A stretch of DNA of 47,113 nt, taken from positions 1-47,113 of IMG/VR virus record IMGVR_UViG_3300017989_006424; one strand, 5' to 3'. The notes beneath the pieces are model-generated. The model saw nothing but the letters and a program-made list of their open reading frames with translations, ran no database searches and was not told where the DNA came from. Source of the stretch: a virus. A program made the position numbers and the translations under genes. This document shows, one piece after another, positions 22,968 through 32,146 of the stretch. How positions within the stretch are numbered: the stretch's first letter is position 1; each line of letters opens with the position of its first letter.

Positions 22968-23285
22968 ATGTCAATGAAACTTAAAACGATTGAAGTGGTC
23001 GGTCCGGCCGGTCAGATCAAGGTCAACGTATCAGACCTGAAGATGTGGCGGATCAAAGGATACAGGCCGGTGGACGACGTGGAAAGCGAGTCAGAAAACC
23101 CGAGCGGTGTTGCAGAGACCCCGTTGGAGGAGATGACCGTTCCGGAGCTTCGGGATGTGGCTGAGAAGGAAAAGATCGACCTGTCCGGACTCGCTAAGAA
23201 GCGGGACATCCTTGATTATATCAAAGACGTTCGAGCGGAGCGTGAAGGGACCCCCGAGACCGGGGCATCAGGCAACCAGGAGTAG
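22968..23285 (+). CDS. SAP/Rho-N-like small head-region protein
   Basis: In this 105-residue protein the C-terminal TVPELRDVAEKEKIDLSGLAKKRDILDYI is a SAP or Rho-N-terminal-like helix-loop-helix, which binds nucleic acid in other proteins. The first 40 residues (IEVVGPAGQIKVNVSDLKMWRIKGY) form a probable small beta domain. Similar two-part proteins occur just after coat genes in other phages, where they may touch the packaged DNA or decorate the head. It ends six bases before the next gene. Confidence 0.65.
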   Translation: MSMKLKTIEVVGPAGQIKVNVSDLKMWRIKGYRPVDDVESESENPSGVAETPLEEMTVPELRDVAEKEKIDLSGLAKKRDILDYIKDVRAEREGTPETGASGNQE

Positions 23286-23291
23286 TCCCTC

Positions 23292-23804
23292 ATGGCGTTT
23301 GTGGTGGAAGATGGTTCGGGCAAGGCGGACGCCAATAGCTATGTGTCGGTCGCCGATGCCGATGCGTATCACGTCGATCATTCAGCCTCAACGGACTGGA
23401 GCGGGGCCGAGAACGCCGTCAAAGAGAAGGCGTTGCGGCTCGCGACGCAGTATCTCGACGTGAGTTACGAGGGTCGGTGGCGCGGGGCCAAAGCCGATAG
23501 CGACCAGGCGCTGGCCTGGCCGCGATGCTATGCCTACGACAACGACGACTATGCCTATGACAGCGACGCCATTCCGCAAAAGCTTGCCGATGCGGCGGCG
23601 GAACTGGCCTTGCGGGTGGTCGAAGGGGATACCCTGCTCGATGACATCAGTAAGCCGGGCATTGTGAAACGTGAAAGCGTGGGCCTCGGCCCTCTCTCTA
23701 AAAGCGTGGACTACCAGGGCGGCACGTCGCCGGTGAAGGATTACCCGCTCATCCGTGCCCAGTTAAAAGCACTGACGGTCCGGGGGGGTGTCGAGCGAGG
23801 ATGA
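23292..23804 (+). CDS. Head-tail connector protein (DnaT-like family)
   Basis: The 170-residue product starts MAFVVEDGSGKADANSYVSV, followed by helical ATQYLDVSYEGRWRGAKAD and LAWPRCYAYD, a pattern typical of the phage head-completion proteins labelled putative DnaT-like ssDNA-binding protein. Despite that label, in head operons they act as the first connector under the portal. Position between coat and tail-joining genes supports this. It overlaps or abuts the next gene near 23804. Confidence 0.7.
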   Translation: MAFVVEDGSGKADANSYVSVADADAYHVDHSASTDWSGAENAVKEKALRLATQYLDVSYEGRWRGAKADSDQALAWPRCYAYDNDDYAYDSDAIPQKLADAAAELALRVVEGDTLLDDISKPGIVKRESVGLGPLSKSVDYQGGTSPVKDYPLIRAQLKALTVRGGVERG

Positions 23805-23808
23805 TGGG

Positions 23809-24177
23809 ATGACCGCGTTGGATACAGAATTTGTGCCGTTGGCCGCGGAACTGCTGACCGAGTATGGGAAAGCGGCGACGTTTCACGTCTTTTCAGGGGG
23901 CAGTTACACGCCGGCGTCCGGGGTGGGCGCCCCCGGAACAGAGACGACGCAGTCCAGGACGATCATTCCGCCGTATGAGGTCGAGCGGTCGTTTGTGGAT
24001 GGGGACACGATCCGCATCGGGGATATGATGACCGGGCTGGCGGCGGAGAATCTTGGGTTCACGCCCGTCGCCGGCATGAAAGTCACCATCGACTCGCACA
24101 CGTGGACCCTCGTGCGCGTCCATCCGGTGTATAGCGGTGAGCGCATCGCTCTTTATCAATTGTTCCTCAGAAGGTAA
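23809..24177 (+). CDS. Head closure (neck) protein
   Basis: This 122-residue beta-rich product (TFHVFSGGSYTPASG, DTIRIGDMMTGLAAEN, TPVAGMKVTIDSHTWTLVRV) has the size and strand pattern of phage head-closure/stopper proteins. It follows the connector and precedes the gp10-like gene, the normal order in lambda- or HK97-like operons. The ATG at 23809 lies five bases after the previous stop; the weak AGGATGATGGG upstream may serve as its binding site. No catalytic motif is expected. Confidence 0.65.
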   Translation: MTALDTEFVPLAAELLTEYGKAATFHVFSGGSYTPASGVGAPGTETTQSRTIIPPYEVERSFVDGDTIRIGDMMTGLAAENLGFTPVAGMKVTIDSHTWTLVRVHPVYSGERIALYQLFLRR

Positions 24178-24183
24178 GGCGGT

Positions 24184-24582
24184 ATGGACCGGGAACTTAT
24201 CCAGTTCAATAAAGAGATTCGAGACTTCGCCACGTCGATCCCCGACCGGCTGACCACGCTGCAAAAGAAGATCGTGCTGGAGGCGTTGAGGCGGCTGGTG
24301 CAAAAAACGCCGGTGGATACGGGCCGCGCCCGGGGGAACTGGCAAGTGACCATCGGACGGCCGGCGAGCGGGCAGCTCGACCCAACGGACGCCGACGGCG
24401 CGGCGACGATTGCGAAAGGGCGGGCGGCGATGGCCGGCCTCAAAGACGATCACGTCGTGTGGATCTCGAACAACGTGGACTATATCGAGGATCTGGAGCA
24501 CGGCCATAGCCGGCAGGCCCCGCACGGTATGTTGGCGGTCACCGTCCAGGAATTAAGAGGCATGTTCAGGGAGGCGGCCTGA
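24184..24582 (+). CDS. HK97 gp10-like neck/tail protein
   Basis: The 132-residue protein resembles HK97 gp10 family members: the helical N-terminus (IVLEALRRLVQKTPVDTGRA), the conserved PVDTGRARGNW, and the C-terminal YIEDLEHGHSRQAPHGML with the typical Y-x-x-x-L-E-x-G-x-S pattern. These proteins act in joining head and tail. The gene ends in an ATGA overlap with the tail terminator gene. Confidence 0.85.
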   Translation: MDRELIQFNKEIRDFATSIPDRLTTLQKKIVLEALRRLVQKTPVDTGRARGNWQVTIGRPASGQLDPTDADGAATIAKGRAAMAGLKDDHVVWISNNVDYIEDLEHGHSRQAPHGMLAVTVQELRGMFREAA

Positions 24583-24995
24583 TGAGCTTCGAGACGATGG
24601 CCAATACGATTCGGTCCCGGTTCCATACCCTCATCGAGGTCGCCCGGTCCTTGCCCACGCAATACGACAACCAGGAGTATACCCCCCCGGACGATGCGAT
24701 GTGGTGCCGGTTGACGATTTTGCCGGGCGAATCGGATCAGGTCTCTATCGGGGCGCCGGCGTCACGACGGTTTCGGACGTCCGGGGTGGCCACGGCTCAA
24801 TTATTCGGCCCGTTGGGGCTGGGGGATAAGGCGATGCTGACAATGGCCGGCCATATTGTCTCGGCGTTTCGGGCCGTGACGGTCAGCGGCGTGACGTTTG
24901 AAACGCCCTCGGTCGTCAATCGGGGCCGGAACACGCAACAGAATGTATGGCACATCAATGTCGAATGTCCGTTTTGGGCCGACGCGTTCGGATAA
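24582..24995 (+). CDS. Tail terminator protein
   Basis: This 137-residue product occupies the tail-terminator place between the gp10-like gene and the tube protein. It has the expected size and alternating helix/strand pattern (IRSRFHTLIEVARSLPTQYD, then MWCRLTILPG and FRTSGVATAQLFGPLGLG). Terminators cap the tail tube and set its final length together with the tape measure protein. Start ATG overlaps the previous stop. Call is by order and size, and is consistent with DUF4128-like terminators. Confidence 0.65.
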   Translation: MSFETMANTIRSRFHTLIEVARSLPTQYDNQEYTPPDDAMWCRLTILPGESDQVSIGAPASRRFRTSGVATAQLFGPLGLGDKAMLTMAGHIVSAFRAVTVSGVTFETPSVVNRGRNTQQNVWHINVECPFWADAFG

Positions 24996-25021
24996 CCATG
25001 TACGAGTAAGCAAAGGAGACG

Positions 25022-26188
25022 ATGATGTCGATCAGTAATATCAATCGGGTTCAGTTGGCCTATATTGCCGAAACGACGTTCGGCACGCAAAAGACCGGAT
25101 CGAACTTGCAAATCCTGAGAATCACGAGCGAGTCCTTCAAGCAAAATACCGAAATTGCACTGAGCAACGAAATCCGTTCGGACCGACAGCGCGCCGACGT
25201 GGTGCGCACGAAGGTCAACGTGTCCGGGGGATTTGGGTTCGAGTTGAGCTATGCGTCCTTTGACGACTTTTTAGTGGCCGCCCTGATGAGTAGCGACTGG
25301 TCGTCATTGGTAACGGTCGGGCCGGCTGCCACGATCAGCGCCGCCAGTGCGGATAATTCCTTGAGTGATTCCGGGAGCGGCTTTGGGTCGCTGGTGGCGA
25401 ATCAATGGATCAAGACATCCGGCTTCACGAACGCGGCCAATAACGGCTATTTCAAAATTGTCTCGGCGACGGCCGCCAAGATCGTGGTCTCGGGCGGAAC
25501 GCTCACCAATGAGAACGCCGGGCAATCGGTGACGATCAGGATGGGGCCGCAAATTGTCAACGGGACCACAGACACATCGTTCAATATCGAGCGGACATAC
25601 AGCGACCTGAGTAACGAGCTGGCCCTGTTCACCGGCTGCACGGTCAGTCAGTGCAGCTTGAATGTGGCCACCAACGGGATTCTCACCGGCAACTTCGATT
25701 TCCTGGGCAAAGCCGAGACGTCCGAGACGGAAAGCGGGGGCAGCGGGTACGATGCGGTCAATACGAATCCCCTGATGAATTCCATCGATCACGTCGTCGG
25801 GATTTACGAAAACCAGACGAGTATCGACGTGATTGATTTTAGCTTGACGCTCAGCAACAACCTTCGCGAGTTGATGAAGGTCGGCCACCTCGGAACCATC
25901 GATATTTCAGCCGGGGCGGTGGACGTCAGTGGGAGCTTCAACGCCTACTACGAGAGCAAGACCCTCTACGATAAGTATCTGACCTTCACCACGACGTCCC
26001 TGGCCAAGGTGGTCGAGGATGAGGACGGCAACGCTTACGTCATCGACCTGCCCGAGGTCAAAGTCACGGACAGCGGACGGCACGCCGGCGAGGGCGGCGG
26101 CAATGATTTCAAGACGCCCTGCACGTTCCAGGCGTTCCGGGATTCGAGCGAGGATGTGACGATCCGCATCGCCAAGTTCGCCGCGTAA
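25022..26188 (+). CDS. Major tail tube protein
   Basis: The 388-residue product is the likely tube subunit. It opens with a typical NRVQLAYIAETTFGTQ stretch, contains strong beta alternation throughout, and ends with FQAFRDSSEDVTIRIAKFAA. The middle (about residues 95-175, with SSDWSSLVTVGPAATISAAS and KIVSATAAKIVVSGG) looks like an inserted beta domain that could decorate the tube. Position after the tail terminator and before the G/GT chaperones is the standard lambda order. ATG 25022 or 25025 follow AAAGGAG. Confidence 0.8.
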   Translation: MMSISNINRVQLAYIAETTFGTQKTGSNLQILRITSESFKQNTEIALSNEIRSDRQRADVVRTKVNVSGGFGFELSYASFDDFLVAALMSSDWSSLVTVGPAATISAASADNSLSDSGSGFGSLVANQWIKTSGFTNAANNGYFKIVSATAAKIVVSGGTLTNENAGQSVTIRMGPQIVNGTTDTSFNIERTYSDLSNELALFTGCTVSQCSLNVATNGILTGNFDFLGKAETSETESGGSGYDAVNTNPLMNSIDHVVGIYENQTSIDVIDFSLTLSNNLRELMKVGHLGTIDISAGAVDVSGSFNAYYESKTLYDKYLTFTTTSLAKVVEDEDGNAYVIDLPEVKVTDSGRHAGEGGGNDFKTPCTFQAFRDSSEDVTIRIAKFAA

Positions 26189-26231
26189 TTGCGTTATCCC
26201 ACATCACGCATCCAGAAAGGAGACAGACGCT

Positions 26232-26660
26232 ATGGGCCGAATCACAGAGATCATGGCCGACATGGAGAAGGTCGAAAAGGGGCAATGGGTCCCGTTTGCC
26301 GCGGGCATCCGGCTGTGTATCGCCAATATCAACAATGCCAAATACCGCCAGGCGAGAAAAGCGATACTCGGCAAGCACCTTAGAAGCACACGGGCAAGAA
26401 AGCTGGAACCCGATGACGTGTTGGATCTGCTCAAGCCGGCCGTGGCCAGGCACATTTTGGTGGGCTGGGAGAATCTACAGGACGAAGCCGGGTGTACGAT
26501 TGACTACAGCCCCGAAAAGGCGCTGGAGTTCTTCGAGAATCCGGCCCTGAGAGAGCTGTATATCTTCGTGGTCGAAACGGCGGGCGAAGCGGAGTGGTTC
26601 CGGCAAGAGCAGTTCGAGGACTCGGTAAAAAACTTAGAGACTGCCTCCGGTGGCAGTTGA
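26232..26660 (+). CDS. Tail assembly chaperone (gpG-like)
   Basis: This 142-residue helical protein takes the lambda gpG place between tube and tape measure genes. It is mainly charged helix (ARKAILGKHLRSTRARKLEP, HILVGWENLQDEAG). Near its end, the sequence AAAAAAC at 26627-26633 in the correct phase lets a fraction of ribosomes slip back one base to make the longer gpGT-like product. Such chaperones bind the tape measure protein and recruit tube subunits. A GAAAGGAG site precedes the ATG. Confidence 0.8.
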   Translation: MGRITEIMADMEKVEKGQWVPFAAGIRLCIANINNAKYRQARKAILGKHLRSTRARKLEPDDVLDLLKPAVARHILVGWENLQDEAGCTIDYSPEKALEFFENPALRELYIFVVETAGEAEWFRQEQFEDSVKNLETASGGS

Positions 26661-26956
26661 CGTGGGGCAAAGAGGTGGCGTTTCTTCAAAAGCGGTTCGA
26701 CGCCGGCAAGCCGACACCGGCCCTGGAGAATAAGCCGGACGTGTTCCAGGACCTGGAGGACGTGTGGGAGTTGTTCTGGCAGCTCCACCGTTGCCGGCAA
26801 AACGGCATGGGGCCGTCCCCTCTGAGTGTGACGGATATTGTCGCATTGTTTGACATATGCGATATCTCGAAGGTCGAGCGATTGGACACCTTCGAGTTGA
26901 TTAAGGCAATGGATGTTGACTGGCTCGCATGGGCCAACGAACAGGTGAAATCTTAA
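26232..26956 (+). CDS. Frameshifted tail assembly chaperone (gpGT-like), -1 at 26627-26633
   Basis: A -1 slip on A-AAA-AAC joins the first 134 codons to the overlapping frame, which stays open to 26956, giving about 241 residues. The added T part (LRDCLRWQLTWGKEVAFLQK and onward) contains the aromatic and acidic pattern expected of tail chaperone C-termini. Six bases after the slip site is a hairpin (26640-26657, ACTGCC/GGCAGT) that would stimulate slippage. In lambda, G and GT are made in a fixed ratio by the same device and are both needed for tail assembly. The T part has no obvious independent start, which supports the frameshift reading. Confidence 0.85.
26627..26657 (+). promoter_or_regulatory. 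Programmed -1 ribosomal frameshift signal
   Basis: The heptamer AAAAAAC (26627-26633) is in the phase X-XXY-YYZ relative to the frame starting at 26232. A 6-bp stem, ACTGCC (26640-26645) with GGCAGT (26652-26657), begins six bases later. The zero-frame stop TGA follows immediately at 26658. All three parts match known -1 frameshift sites. Confidence 0.85.
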
Positions 26957-29494
26957 ATGGCAACCCTTCAATTAGCCATTGATGCACGCCATCTTCTGGC
27001 GAAGGCCAAACAGGTCGAGCGCGGCCTGTCGGGGATTCGGAGCACGGCGAGCCGGACGTTTAGCACGGTCAAGAGCGCGGCGAATATCGCCCTGGGTCCG
27101 CTGAAATTGATGATCGGCGTCACGGCGTCTCTGAAAGCGTCGATGGTGGCGCTCGGGGCGGCGTCGATCGGCGCGGCGGGCGACTATGAAATGTTCCGGC
27201 AGCAGCTTCTGACCGTCATTCGCTCGAAAAAGGACGCGGACCGGGCCTTTGCCGAGAGTATTGAGTTTTCGGTCAAGACGCCGTTCACGCCGGATGAGAT
27301 TGTCGAGACGCGGCTGGCGTTGGAAAGCGTTGGCGTGCGGGGCGGTGAAGCGGTCGAGCGGGTGGCGGAGGCGGCGGCGGCGATGAACCGAAACGTCGTG
27401 GACGTGGCTCGGGCCGTCAAGTCGATGGAAGTCGAACCCATCCGCAATCTCGGCATTATGATGGATGAGCTGTATAAGCGGGGCGTTGCGAAGGATTTTC
27501 GCCAGAGCACCGAGGCGTTCCGGGACGCGCAAGGAACCTTGATGGAGATCTTCGAGGAACGGTTCGGCGGCGGGATCGAACGCATGGCCCTGACGTGGCA
27601 GGGCCTGGTCTCGACCCTCAAAGGCGCTGTGAAGGATGTGCGGGCGGAATTCGGTGAAGGCTTCCTCGATGAGAGCAAGCTGATCGTCAACGATCTGATC
27701 GAGGCCTCGAAAGGCTTGAAGCAATACGCCGGCGAGGCGGGCCGGGAGTTCGGCGATGAAATGATGAGGGCCCGGGCCTACGTGCTGGCGGGTTTCGATA
27801 CCGCCATGAAAATGGCCGAACAGATCAAAGAAGTCTTGAAACAGGATAGCGGGATCGGCGAGGTGCTGCTCGAAGCCTTCAGGCTCGGGACCACGGTACT
27901 GGGCAAGGGGATAGTGACGGCCTTCGAGGTCTCCCTGCCGTTGTGGAAAACGATTGGCACGATCTTGGGGCAGGGCGTGCTGGATGCCGTGATGCAATCC
28001 GGGATCCCCGGCGCTGATTATGCAAGAGGCAAAGCCATTCAGAAGAATCTGAGCGGCATGTCGGCGTCCGAACTGAGGAAAATGTCGATCGCCCGCGGGT
28101 ACGATATTGATTTCACTACCCCGGACTATCGAACGATCAAAGGGGGAGGCTATCAACAGGTCGGCGTTAAACCGAAGAGCGCCGAGGCGCTGGCTGCGGA
28201 TCTGGCGAAAGAGATTCAAAAGCTCTCCATCGAGGAGCAACTGGCTTTTGCTCAGTTCGATCCCGGCCGGGCCATTGCTGATAGCATCGAGGCGTCGCGG
28301 ACCAAGATGGCCGCGTCCGTCAAGTCGTTGGGGGCCGACATGGTGGCCGAACTCCAAGCGTTCGAGAACAATCTGGCGAAGGCGTCGGGGACCGACGTGA
28401 TTGATTTGACGGAGGATTTCAAGGGCAACCTGCAAGCCCGCCTCGATGAAGGCGAAAAGATGATCACGCAATGGCGACAAACACTTGGTGCGGAGATCCA
28501 GACGGCCGGCGCCGATGGGGCGCGCGCGGTCGGTGCCGAAACAGAGAACCTTGCGGCCCAGACTGCCTTGACCACACTGGATATCGCCCAGGCATACGCC
28601 CGGATGTATGACGAGATGGACGCGCGCAGCGCGGCGAGCTTCGAGGCCCGGCGACGGGTGCTGGATGAGGAAATCAAAGAATACCAGAAAGTCGTTAAAG
28701 ATACCACGGTGCTGGCTGAATACAGGGCAAGAAAGCTGGAGGAGCTGGCGATTGAGCAGGCTCGATCCTCAGACGCTGTATTGGACGGCTTCGCAGCGGG
28801 CCTTCAGGACGTGGAGCGGGAAATGACGACGCTCGGCGAGATCGGGTACCAGACCGCGTTCACGATACGGGATGAGTTGGCCGGGGCGTTCGATACGCTG
28901 ACGATGGAAGGGGCGAGCTGGCGGGATGCGATGACGGGATTCTTTAAGGACGTCGGCCAGGCGTGGCTGCGGATGCTCAATCAGATGGTGGCTGAGGCGT
29001 TGATGACACAGGCGATGCAGCCGGCGTTCAACTGGATCGGCGCGGCGGTCAGCGCATGGGCGTCCTCGGCGATTCCGACCGGCGCGCCGTCGCCGGGCTT
29101 GGGGCAGCCGGGCGTCTCGGGGGTGCATGTACCGCACGGGGGCGGGATCATGGGAAAAACGAACTTCCATCAGCGCGTCGTGTCACCGGGGCTGTTCACG
29201 CACGCCCCGCGTTTTCATTCCGGATTGGGCTCCGATGAAATGGCGGCGATTTTGCGTCGGGACGAACACGTACTGACCCCGAATCAGATGAATACGCTCG
29301 TCAAGGCGGCGGCAAGCGGCCCGTCGAACGGCGAGGTCCATATCCACATGAACAATCAAAGCGGGGTGCGCCAGGAGATCACGAAACAGCAGGAATATAT
29401 GTTCAGCGACCAACGGCACATCGACATCACGTTACAGGCGTTGGAAACCGACAGCAGGCTCCGCCGGGCGGTCAAGCAAGCGGTCAGGCGGTAG
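26957..29494 (+). CDS. Tape measure protein
   Basis: The 845-residue product is the longest helical tail protein and sits right after the G/GT genes. The N-terminus and hydrophobic stretch (LGPLKLMIGVTASLKASMVALGAA, in two pieces, 47-70) fit tape measure proteins. The region to about 250 resembles the phage tape-measure domain (KTPFTPDEIVETRLALESVG). The C-terminus carries FHSGLGSDEMAAILRRDE, like the lambda-type ending (F-x-x-G-G-x-D-E). At roughly 0.15 nm per residue, the tail would be near 125 nm, an estimate only. ATG follows the T-part stop directly. Confidence 0.9.
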   Translation: MATLQLAIDARHLLAKAKQVERGLSGIRSTASRTFSTVKSAANIALGPLKLMIGVTASLKASMVALGAASIGAAGDYEMFRQQLLTVIRSKKDADRAFAESIEFSVKTPFTPDEIVETRLALESVGVRGGEAVERVAEAAAAMNRNVVDVARAVKSMEVEPIRNLGIMMDELYKRGVAKDFRQSTEAFRDAQGTLMEIFEERFGGGIERMALTWQGLVSTLKGAVKDVRAEFGEGFLDESKLIVNDLIEASKGLKQYAGEAGREFGDEMMRARAYVLAGFDTAMKMAEQIKEVLKQDSGIGEVLLEAFRLGTTVLGKGIVTAFEVSLPLWKTIGTILGQGVLDAVMQSGIPGADYARGKAIQKNLSGMSASELRKMSIARGYDIDFTTPDYRTIKGGGYQQVGVKPKSAEALAADLAKEIQKLSIEEQLAFAQFDPGRAIADSIEASRTKMAASVKSLGADMVAELQAFENNLAKASGTDVIDLTEDFKGNLQARLDEGEKMITQWRQTLGAEIQTAGADGARAVGAETENLAAQTALTTLDIAQAYARMYDEMDARSAASFEARRRVLDEEIKEYQKVVKDTTVLAEYRARKLEELAIEQARSSDAVLDGFAAGLQDVEREMTTLGEIGYQTAFTIRDELAGAFDTLTMEGASWRDAMTGFFKDVGQAWLRMLNQMVAEALMTQAMQPAFNWIGAAVSAWASSAIPTGAPSPGLGQPGVSGVHVPHGGGIMGKTNFHQRVVSPGLFTHAPRFHSGLGSDEMAAILRRDEHVLTPNQMNTLVKAAASGPSNGEVHIHMNNQSGVRQEITKQQEYMFSDQRHIDITLQALETDSRLRRAVKQAVRR

Positions 29495-29531
29495 AACATA
29501 AAACGACAGTCATTACGCAAGGAGCATGGTT

Positions 29532-29924
29532 ATGAGTTTCTCAAACTATATGGAAAATGAATTGCTGGATCATCTGTTTGGCAAGGGGGCCTATACCCCG
29601 CCGACGATTTACGTGGGCCTGTCCACGGCGGATCCGGGGGAGGATGCGTCGGGACTGGCGGAGCCGTCGGGCGGGGCGTATGCGCGGGTGTCCACGGCGG
29701 CGTCTGATTGGACCACGGCCTCGGCCGGGGCGCTGTCCAATGCGAACGAAATCAGCTTCCCCGAAGCGACGGGGTCGTGGGGGACCCTTACGCACTTTGC
29801 CGTGTTCGATGCGCTGTCGGGCGGCAATATGTTGGGCAGCGGCGCGCTGAACGCATCGCAGGCGGTGGCCAGTGGTAACACCGTGTCTTTCCAGGCGGGC
29901 GATCTGGATGTGACGCTGGACTAA
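29532..29924 (+). CDS. Phage tail fibre-type protein of a widespread small family
   Basis: This 130-residue product belongs to a small, widespread phage family recognised by MSFSNYMENELLDHLFG, PPTIYVGLSTADPGEDASG, GAYARVS and SFPEATGSWGTLTHFAVFDA. It is a beta-rich protein often annotated as a tail fibre or minor tail protein; its exact site on the virion is unknown. GGAG (29521-29524) favours the ATG at 29532 over that at 29526. It lies between the tape measure gene and the tail tip genes. Confidence 0.7.
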   Translation: MSFSNYMENELLDHLFGKGAYTPPTIYVGLSTADPGEDASGLAEPSGGAYARVSTAASDWTTASAGALSNANEISFPEATGSWGTLTHFAVFDALSGGNMLGSGALNASQAVASGNTVSFQAGDLDVTLD

Positions 29925-29962
29925 AATCGAACCGTCTCAGTGACGATGCTTAGGAGTGCGCC

Positions 29963-30505
29963 ATGGCGGATATTCTTGTTTTCTGGGGGCCGCATTGGAT
30001 GGAGTCGGCCACCGTCCATCAACTCAGCGAAGCCCACTTAGGCAAACAGTATCGCGAAAAAGTCGAGTCGCGGTTGCAGCGGGGCGACATCTGCACGGTC
30101 GGGCGGGACGGGCAGTATGTCCATGCGAAGCTCAAGAAACTGCGGTGCATCCAGGTGTCTGATTTTCCGAGCAAAGAGGCGGCGGCATTAACCTGTCCGC
30201 TGGAACGGCCTCGCACGTCGGACGAACGGGCCGGGGACACCGACGAAGAAGAGCGGCTGATTGCAGCCGAAAACAGCCAGCGACGTCGGAGGCAACGCCC
30301 TTTGATGGGATCGGACGAAGTGACGGCGTTGCGTGAAGGGATCCGGCAAGACCAGGCGGGGCGGCGGGTCATGGTCCGCCAGAAGTCACGCTATATCGAC
30401 GTGAGCCTGCTCGATGACAAGATCGTTCAAAAGCTTGACGCCCGAGAGCCGGTTCGTATGACGTGGGCCCAATTCAAATCGCTCATCTTTATCAAGGGGG
30501 TGTGA
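29963..30505 (+). CDS. Unknown tail-region protein, 180 residues
   Basis: The product has an N-terminal part (LVFWGPHWMESATVHQLS) and a highly charged, Arg/Asp/Glu-rich middle (90-125), then a possible beta segment (YIDVSLLDDKIVQKLD). It is encoded between the tail fibre-type gene and the beta-helix proteins, with a one-base ATGA-type overlap into the next gene. No family recognised; a minor tail role is plausible from position. Confidence 0.55.
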   Translation: MADILVFWGPHWMESATVHQLSEAHLGKQYREKVESRLQRGDICTVGRDGQYVHAKLKKLRCIQVSDFPSKEAAALTCPLERPRTSDERAGDTDEEERLIAAENSQRRRRQRPLMGSDEVTALREGIRQDQAGRRVMVRQKSRYIDVSLLDDKIVQKLDAREPVRMTWAQFKSLIFIKGV

Positions 30506-32145
30506 TGATCGAAGTGTATGTCGATCCCTCGGCGACCGGCGCCGGCGACGGAAGTAGCTGGGCGGACGCCTATACCGATTTAGAAACGGCGAACTACGAA
30601 TATCAAACCGACTTGGTCACCGCGCAGGAGTGCCTTCGGTTCAACTGCCGACGGGGGGACGGGGCGAGCAACAATCCGACCAGTGTGTCCATTACCGGGC
30701 ATGTGACCAGCGCCGACTATTATGCCATTTTTGAGTATGACGGCAGCCCGTTCGATCAACATGCGTTTCACATTGAAGGGACGCAGCCGTCCGGGGGGTC
30801 GTGCCTGGGCTTCACCGAAGATTTTATCGTCTGTCGGGGCTTTTACGTCTATTGCACACATCAGACGGCCAATTTGGTCGGGATCGGGCACCAGGGGGTG
30901 GCGGCGGCCAATCATTGCACGATTGAAAACTGCGTCATTCGCGGAACGTCCAACCCCACGTACAACACACGGGGCTATTATGGCAACGCGAGCATCAACC
31001 TGCCGAATTTGACGATACGCAATACCTTGATCTACGACATGGGATCGACCCTGTTCGGCGCGGGCATCAATGGGAAATACAACGAAGTCACGGTCCAGAA
31101 TGTGACGATCGTGGATACATGGCGCGGCGTGTGGTTGACGGAGGCCGGAACGGATATCACCATGACGAATGTGCTGGTGAAGGCGTCCGCCGATCAGGAT
31201 TATGTGCTGAACAATGAGGTCGTGGCCAACTACAACACCTGTGATTACTGCGCGGGTGAGGATGCGACGTGCGACCCGTCGAATTATCATTTCGGCTCCC
31301 ATTGCCGGCCATCCCAGACGTTTACGTTTGCCGATACGACGTATCACTTGGCGGCGACGGACACGGGGGCCTTTGGGTTGGGGCAGAACTTAGCGACGGT
31401 CTTTACGATTGACCTGGACGGGGACACGCGGGCCGTCTGGTCGATTGGGGCGGACGATGGGCCGGCCGGTGTCATCCAGTTATCCGGTGCGGTCGTTGGA
31501 ACATCGGGCCTGTCCGGGGGGATCTCGATCACACATAGGGTGGGCGGTACGTTGGCCGGTCACTCGTCGTGGGCCGGAACGGTGACCCTCGAACTGTCCG
31601 ACGTGGACGTGGCCGGGCGTCTCCAGGGGGCGGCGGGGCTGTCGGGGCGCTTGAGCGTGCAACGGCCCATGGGCGGAACGCTGGCCGGGCGTGCGACATT
31701 GAGCGGGGAGGCGTCGTTTCTTGATTGGGTGTTGTTGAAAGGCACGATCTCGGGCCGTGCGTCCCTGGGTGCCATTATGAATTTTGTGGACTGGTTTCCC
31801 TGGTACACACGACGGCCCAGGGCGACGGATTTTGTTCATCAACCCGGCCCCGAGACGGCGATGATCGCCCCGGTGTCCAGCGGCACGCCCCTGGTCGGTG
31901 AAGGCTGTGTCTTTGACGCGCAGCCATTCTTTTTCGCATTGCCCTATGTGTCCCAGGCTGTTAAGGAGAGCTATTTTTCGTTCTATAGGAACTATCGGGA
32001 TCGTAGCTTTTATTTCAGAAATCCCCAGGACGCCACAGGGTACAAGGTCGTCTTTGCCGAACCGCCGACCTGCCGAATACACGGCCGGGACGGTCTTTGG
32101 CTCATGGAATTTCATCTCATCCGAGAAACCAGCGGCACGTTTTGA
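30505..32145 (+). CDS. Beta-helix adhesin fused to minor tail core (gpM-like), copy 1
   Basis: This 546-residue product begins with EVYVDPSATGAGDGSSW, a start shared by three neighbouring proteins and typical of right-handed beta-helix (pectate-lyase-like) proteins. Residues ~20-310 hold repeated short strands (ENCVIRG, NCTI-like, TNVLVK). A stretch of GTLAG-type repeats follows (~340-430), then a C-terminal core with FVDWFPWYTRRP, FFALPYVSQ and SFYFRNPQDATGYKV that looks like a lambda gpM-like/minor tail domain. The same C-terminal core is found in copy 2. It would sit at the tail tip and bind cell-surface sugars or proteins. Confidence 0.65.
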   Translation: MIEVYVDPSATGAGDGSSWADAYTDLETANYEYQTDLVTAQECLRFNCRRGDGASNNPTSVSITGHVTSADYYAIFEYDGSPFDQHAFHIEGTQPSGGSCLGFTEDFIVCRGFYVYCTHQTANLVGIGHQGVAAANHCTIENCVIRGTSNPTYNTRGYYGNASINLPNLTIRNTLIYDMGSTLFGAGINGKYNEVTVQNVTIVDTWRGVWLTEAGTDITMTNVLVKASADQDYVLNNEVVANYNTCDYCAGEDATCDPSNYHFGSHCRPSQTFTFADTTYHLAATDTGAFGLGQNLATVFTIDLDGDTRAVWSIGADDGPAGVIQLSGAVVGTSGLSGGISITHRVGGTLAGHSSWAGTVTLELSDVDVAGRLQGAAGLSGRLSVQRPMGGTLAGRATLSGEASFLDWVLLKGTISGRASLGAIMNFVDWFPWYTRRPRATDFVHQPGPETAMIAPVSSGTPLVGEGCVFDAQPFFFALPYVSQAVKESYFSFYRNYRDRSFYFRNPQDATGYKVVFAEPPTCRIHGRDGLWLMEFHLIRETSGTF

Positions 32146-32146
32146 T

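Noticed and set aside
26972-28480. Long open frame on the - strand under the tape measure gene (502 codons)
   Set aside because: It mirrors the high-GC codon pattern of the + strand gene, has no recognisable motif and no ribosome binding site; it is an antisense shadow.
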